Shown: positions 60,272-64,000 of the stretch, piece by piece
Numbering within the stretch: the first letter of the stretch is position 1
How the letters are laid out: every line of letters begins with the position of its first letter
From: Mesorhizobium amorphae
GTDB lineage: Bacteria > Pseudomonadota > Alphaproteobacteria > Rhizobiales > Rhizobiaceae
Direction of reading: 5' to 3'
Length of the DNA: 64,000 nt
Assembly (NCBI RefSeq): GCF_014843845.1
Contig: NZ_JHQS01000061.1
Coordinates: 124,001 to 188,000, forward strand
Translations under genes and position numbers: made by a program
Notes under the pieces: model-generated
Seen by the model: only the letters and a program-made list of their open reading frames with translations
Databases searched by the model: none
Told to the model about the DNA's origin: nothing

Positions 60272-61542
60272 TGCTGGGCGGCCTGGTTGTTAGCCGATTT
60301 GGTCGGGTCGATGGTGTTGTCGACGGCAACGGACATGCCGTTGTAGAGCCGGTTCTGACCGGCGGTGACGACCTCGTCGCCGGCGGCGATGCCTTCCAGA
60401 ATCTCAACCATGCCGTTGTTGCGGCGGCCCGGCTTGACGAACACCTGGGAAAGGACAAGCTCCGGCTTCGGCGCTTCCGTTGCAGGCTTGGCCGGGTCTG
60501 CAGCCGCCTTGTCGGCTGGCTTTGCCGCAGCACCTTCGGCAGCGGGTTTCATCGCATCCGCCGCAGGTTTGTCGGCTGGCTTTTCTTCCGGCTTGGCTGC
60601 CGGGGCCGGAGCGGCTTCGGCAGCCTTGGCCGGACGCACGACGAAGACGAAGTCGCCATAGAGGCTGGACGTCAGCGCCGTCTGCGGCACCGCCAGCACG
60701 TTGTTTTCCTCGGGCAGTTCGACGCGCACCTGCACGAACTGGCCAGGCGTCAGCTTGCCTTCGGTGTTGGCGACCTCTGCCCGGATGGTGACAAGCCGGC
60801 TCGCGGGATCAATCTTGGGGTCGATGCCGCGGATCTTGCCAGCGAACGGCATCTCACCGCCGCCAATGCCCAGCCGCACCGTCTGATCGATCTTCAGCAG
60901 CGGCAGCTGCTGCTCGGGGACCGAGAAGTCGACCCGCATCGTGTCCAGGTCCTGCAAGGTCACCACCGCGGTGCCGGGCGCCAGATACTGGCCGAGGTCG
61001 ATTTTCGGGATACCCACCGTGCCGCTGAAAGGTGCCGTCAGCCGCTTCTGGTCGAGCACCGCCTGCAGCTTGGCCACTTGGGCTTCGGTGGCTGTTGCGG
61101 TTGCACGTGCCGTGTCGAGCGTGGCTTCCGGATTGACGCCGCGCTTCTGCAGTTCGATGGCGCGCTCCAGCGCCGTCTGGACGACCGCCACTTGCGCCTT
61201 CGTCGCTTCGAGATCGGCGCGCTCGACGGCATCGTCGAGCTGCAGCAGGATCGCGCCGTCCGCAACCTTCTGGTTGGCGTGAAAGAGGATCTCCCTGACG
61301 ATGCCGGCGGTTTCGACGGTGAGGTCAACACCGCGCACGGCACTGACCGTGCCGATGGCCTCGACGCCCGGCGTCCAGCTCGACGGCTTGACGATGGTCG
61401 TCGACACGGTCGCCGCCGGCGGCTTCATGGTGGCGAAGTACTGCTTGATCCCGTTGTCGCGCAGGAAGTTAAAGCCGACGATGCCGCCGCACACCACGGC
61501 GAGCAACAGCAGGATTGCGGTGATGATGATGAAGCGCTTCAC
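60268..61542 (-). CDS. RND periplasmic adaptor (membrane fusion protein)
   Basis: A 424-residue adaptor anchored by an N-terminal membrane helix (FIIITAILLLLAVVCGGIVG). Lipoyl, helical hairpin and beta-barrel regions are recognisable: GTVSAVRGVDLTVETAGIV, then LTAPFSGTVGIPKIDLGQYL. Residues of about 300-357 are an unusual Ala/Pro/Lys-rich insert that interrupts the membrane-proximal part. The start is GTG at 61542, with GAGGGGAC upstream. It is the first gene of the operon, with the TetR operator before it. Confidence 0.92.
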   Translation of the reverse strand: MKRFIIITAILLLLAVVCGGIVGFNFLRDNGIKQYFATMKPPAATVSTTIVKPSSWTPGVEAIGTVSAVRGVDLTVETAGIVREILFHANQKVADGAILLQLDDAVERADLEATKAQVAVVQTALERAIELQKRGVNPEATLDTARATATATEAQVAKLQAVLDQKRLTAPFSGTVGIPKIDLGQYLAPGTAVVTLQDLDTMRVDFSVPEQQLPLLKIDQTVRLGIGGGEMPFAGKIRGIDPKIDPASRLVTIRAEVANTEGKLTPGQFVQVRVELPEENNVLAVPQTALTSSLYGDFVFVVRPAKAAEAAPAPAAKPEEKPADKPAADAMKPAAEGAAAKPADKAAADPAKPATEAPKPELVLSQVFVKPGRRNNGMVEILEGIAAGDEVVTAGQNRLYNGMSVAVDNTIDPTKSANNQAAQQ

Positions 61543-61637
61543 GGACAGTCCCCTCGGCCGGAAACCGGCATATCGGTCAATGGCAGGACACTAATCGACG
61601 ATAGGTCCTGATTTCAAAATGATGGCGGTCTTACTGT

Positions 61638-61651
61638 ACCGTCTGGACGGT
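61638..61651. promoter_or_regulatory. TetR operator in the RND promoter
   Basis: ACCGTC-TG-GACGGT is a perfect inverted repeat between the divergent adaptor and TetR genes. It lies just downstream of a TTGACA -35 read on the minus strand (61654-61659), so a repressor bound there would block the efflux promoter. Confidence 0.65.
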
Positions 61652-61691
61652 CTTGTCAATTCCACATAGGCTAATGTAAGGGGAGGCGCCG

Positions 61692-62225
61692 ATGAAAACC
61701 CGCAGAGCAAATTCCCGCGACAAGATCCTCGCCGCCGCCGCCGAGGTGGCGCGGGAGACCGGTCCCGGCAGCATGTCGCTTGACGCTGTCGCCAGCCGCG
61801 CCGGCGTGTCGAAGGGCGGCCTGCTCCACAATTTCCCGACCAAGGCGAAACTGATGCAGGGCCTGGTGGAGGACTATCTGCGCGAATTCGAGCAGGCGTT
61901 GGAGTCCCGCGCGGCCGACAACGGCAGCGAAAGCCGGCTTGCGGCCTATATCAGGCTTTCGGCCGATGATTGCGAGGAGCCGAAACCTTCGGCGTCCTGG
62001 ATCTTTTCGGCAATCGCCGAGGATCCCGATTTCATGACGCCGATAAAAACCTTCAAGCAGCAGCTGTTCGAGCGGCTGAAGGATGAGACGCCTGATATCA
62101 AGGCGCTGCTGGTCTGCTTTCTCGCCATCGAAGGGCTTCGCAGCATGAATCTCTTTGATTCCGACGTGCTCTCGCAGGACGAGCGCCGGCTGCTGGTGGC
62201 GTCGCTGCTGGAGATTGCAAAATGA
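61692..62225 (+). CDS. TetR-family repressor of the RND pump
   Basis: A 177-residue regulator with a helix-turn-helix at about residues 10-55 (SLDAVASRAGVSKGGLLHNFPTK) and a C-terminal ligand domain. GLLHNFPTKAKLM is typical of TetR regulators of AcrAB-like pumps. It is divergent from the RND operon with the palindrome at 61638 between them, which supports local repression relieved by a drug or toxic metabolite. Confidence 0.88.
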   Translation: MKTRRANSRDKILAAAAEVARETGPGSMSLDAVASRAGVSKGGLLHNFPTKAKLMQGLVEDYLREFEQALESRAADNGSESRLAAYIRLSADDCEEPKPSASWIFSAIAEDPDFMTPIKTFKQQLFERLKDETPDIKALLVCFLAIEGLRSMNLFDSDVLSQDERRLLVASLLEIAK

Positions 62226-62410
62226 GTTGCCGCGCCCACTGAGGTCGGGCTCAGGTTCAACCGAACGCAACCGTCGGCCGAAATCGTCACGCCAGCTTCA
62301 TCGTCCGGACATAGCGTCTTCCCGTCTTGCTGCAGTGCAAACGGAGTGGGACGATGGTGGACGTTGTTTCAAGCGAAGGGGGTATTCCGAGACCGGATCA
62401 TCCGCTGCAT

Positions 62411-62631
62411 CAGATCGTCGCCATGGTACCATCGGCATGGCCGACCGGCTGGGCCTGCCAGTGTCGACGACGCATTTGCTGTCTTGCGGCGTCGCGGGCA
62501 CGATGGCCGCGAACGGCTCTGGGCTGCAATGGTCGACGGTGCGCAACCTGCTGCTTGCCTGGGTGCTGACGCTGCCATGCTCGATTGCCTTGGCATTCGT
62601 GTTGTTCATCGTCTTTCGCCAGGTGTTCTGA
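62411..62631 (+). pseudogene. C-terminal remnant of a PiT inorganic phosphate transporter
   Basis: GLPVSTTHLLSCGVAGTMAANGSGLQW, spanning 62452-62532, and the following LLLAWVLTLP are the conserved C-terminal repeat of PiT transporters. The frame runs to a stop at 62629. Upstream, HQIVAM continues the homology only after adding one base near 62424-62426 (ATGGTACC for ATGGGTACC). The rest of the gene is gone. No start or ribosome site remains. Confidence 0.72.
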
Positions 62632-62644
62632 GCGAAGGCCTGGT

Positions 62645-63805
62645 TTAGGTGGGATCTTCGCGGTGCAGATCGTGGATGGCGACGCCCTCGACATCGGTCG
62701 GCAGGGTCAGCCACTGGCGATGGCGGAGCGTGCGCTGCGTGTCCTCGAGGCCCATCTCCCAATGTTCGCGCATCGAGGTTCCCGAGAATTCGTAGTCCTT
62801 GGCGTGTCCCTCATAGCCCTTGTGCTGGTAGATGAGGTGGACGATGTTGACCACGCCTGCATCCGAATAATCGGCGATCAGCTCTTTCTCGCCGTCCTTC
62901 AGCAGTTCGGGCGGGACGCGGTTCAGCGCGTCGAGCAGCTTCATCTTCAGCGCATGGATGCGCTGGAAATTGTCGGTGTTCTGGCGCGTGCGGCTGGAAT
63001 ACATGATGTCCTTGTGGCGCGACAGCACGTCGGCCATGCCGCGCGGGAGTGCGCCGCGGGCGCTGAACAGGTCGACCTGGAACACCAGCGACGAGCAGTC
63101 CTCTTCCTGGTCGAGCAGATATTGCAGCGGCGTGTTGGAGACGATGCCACCGTCCCAGTAATACTCGCCCTCGATGCGGACCGACGGGAAGGCCGGCGGC
63201 AGCGCGCCGCTGGCCATGATGTGCTCCGGGCCGATGCGCACATTGTCGGTGTCGAAATAGACGAAGTTGCCGGTCCTGACATTGACCGCGCCGACGCTGA
63301 GCCGCTTCCTGCCGTCGTTGAGGATGTCGAAGTCGATCAGGCTTTCCAGCGTGTCCTTCAATTCGGCGGTGTCGTAGAAGCTGGTGGCGCCGTCGGCCCC
63401 CGGCTGTTCGAACCAGGGATTGGGATTGCGCGGCTTGAAGAAGCCGGGCTGACCCATGGCCATCGTCATCCATGAGGACGTGCGGTTGCGGATGTCGCGG
63501 TAGATGTCGCCTTCGGGCGTATAGGCCCAGATCTTGCGCCCCGAAATCGTCTGCCAGAATTGCTCGAGACGCTGCTGCCGGCGGCTCGGCTCATTGCCGG
63601 CGATGATCGAGGCGTTGATGGCGCCGATCGAGACGCCGGAGAGCCAGCTCGGCTCGCAGCCGGCTTCGGCCAGCGCCTGATAGACGCCGGCCTGATAGGC
63701 GCCGAGCGCACCGCCGCCCTGGAACACCAGAGCGATGCGGTCATATTGCGCCGTGATCTCCGCAATGGTAACGGCGGGCGCCTTGTTGCGGGTGCGTTCA
63801 AGCAC
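62645..63805 (-). CDS. Patatin-like phospholipase
   Basis: A 386-residue lipid acyl hydrolase. The oxyanion loop GGGALGAY lies at residues 30-37, the nucleophile elbow GVSIG has Ser59, and the catalytic aspartate is in DGGIVSNTP near residue 213. A C-terminal extension of the DUF3734 type follows. The start is GTG at 63805, overlapping the upstream gene's stop by eight bases, which implies an operon. Confidence 0.88.
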   Translation of the reverse strand: MLERTRNKAPAVTIAEITAQYDRIALVFQGGGALGAYQAGVYQALAEAGCEPSWLSGVSIGAINASIIAGNEPSRRQQRLEQFWQTISGRKIWAYTPEGDIYRDIRNRTSSWMTMAMGQPGFFKPRNPNPWFEQPGADGATSFYDTAELKDTLESLIDFDILNDGRKRLSVGAVNVRTGNFVYFDTDNVRIGPEHIMASGALPPAFPSVRIEGEYYWDGGIVSNTPLQYLLDQEEDCSSLVFQVDLFSARGALPRGMADVLSRHKDIMYSSRTRQNTDNFQRIHALKMKLLDALNRVPPELLKDGEKELIADYSDAGVVNIVHLIYQHKGYEGHAKDYEFSGTSMREHWEMGLEDTQRTLRHRQWLTLPTDVEGVAIHDLHREDPT

Positions 63806-64000
63806 GAGCTTTCTCCGGCTGGGATGCGCTGGCAGCGGTCTGACTGTGGCCGGCGAGGTAATCGTGGACGACTTCGCCCAACCCGAGCGTCAAATCGGCG
63901 GTGAAATGGACGGCGGACACGATGTCGAGCACCGGCAGCTTTGCCACGTCGGCCATGACATGAGGCCTGAGATCGAGCGCGGCCGGTGCGGTCCATGCCT
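63798..64000 (-). CDS. 3' end of an unidentified gene (cut by window edge)
   Basis: The last 66 codons of a minus-strand gene, in the frame AWTAPAALDLRPHVMADVAKL and ending with a hydrophilic tail. The patatin start overlaps its stop, so the two are coupled. Too little is visible to name it. Confidence 0.6.
   Translation of the reverse strand, partial: AWTAPAALDLRPHVMADVAKLPVLDIVSAVHFTADLTLGLGEVVHDYLAGHSQTAASASQPEKARA

Overview
The window looks like chromosome of a Mesorhizobium-type alphaproteobacterium (Hyphomicrobiales, Phyllobacteriaceae). The reasons are high GC, dense short operons, the PhyR/NepR/EcfG general stress module with HWE kinases, a PstA with a long N-terminal extension, BetI-type regulation, and mosaic palindromic intergenic repeats of the rhizobial RIME type. 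I see no rRNA, tRNA, CRISPR array, prophage or insertion sequence.

Layout. (1) 1-8517: two phosphate ABC systems in tandem, pstC(partial)-pstA-pstB-phoU-phoB and then pstS-pstC-pstA-pstB behind a PHO box. The second ends in a 5' stub of a second phoU. (2) 8577-13418: a ROK repressor divergent from a xylose-type ABC operon (xylF, xylH, ATPase), with a perfect 25-bp palindromic operator on the promoter. (3) 13549-19555: a CHASE-HWE kinase, small envelope proteins, an F420-reductase-like oxidoreductase, a frameshifted short-chain dehydrogenase and its divergent LysR regulator. (4) 19556-29573: the general stress response island: HWE kinase, DUF1328 protein, phyR, nepR-ecfG, a single-domain response regulator, a Crp/Fnr regulator, DUF883 and DUF1469-like membrane proteins, a GAF-PAS-HWE kinase, a small membrane protein, a lipid kinase and a three-repeat PRC-barrel protein. 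Nine sites match GGAAC-N16/17-CGTT, each just upstream of one of these genes, so the master regulators and much of their local regulon sit together. (5) 29659-34512: phosphonate-monoester-hydrolase-like enzyme, a VOC dioxygenase/hydrolase/GNAT operon and a membrane-dipeptidase homologue. (6) 34520-50685: an amine or betaine catabolic locus with a GcvT-like enzyme, two FAD oxidoreductases, methyltransferase, BetI-like repressor, two tandem binding proteins, amine oxidase, PotABC-type transporter, class III aminotransferase and Rieske oxygenase. Three copies of TTGAA-N6-TTCAA stand in front of all five transcription units, which defines a probable local regulon. (7) 51178-57026: a secreted protein, a GAF-PAS hybrid kinase, two OmpR-type regulators (one with a degenerate receiver), small membrane proteins and an L,D-transpeptidase. 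(8) 57188-64000: an RND efflux pair with a divergent TetR regulator and operator, a remnant of a PiT phosphate transporter, a patatin-like phospholipase and the 3' end of one more gene.

The two most interesting parts are the stress-response promoter cluster and the BetI-operator-linked amine catabolic locus, whose substrate I cannot name. Decay is visible in three places: the phoU stub, the single-base frameshift in the SDR gene, and the PiT remnant.
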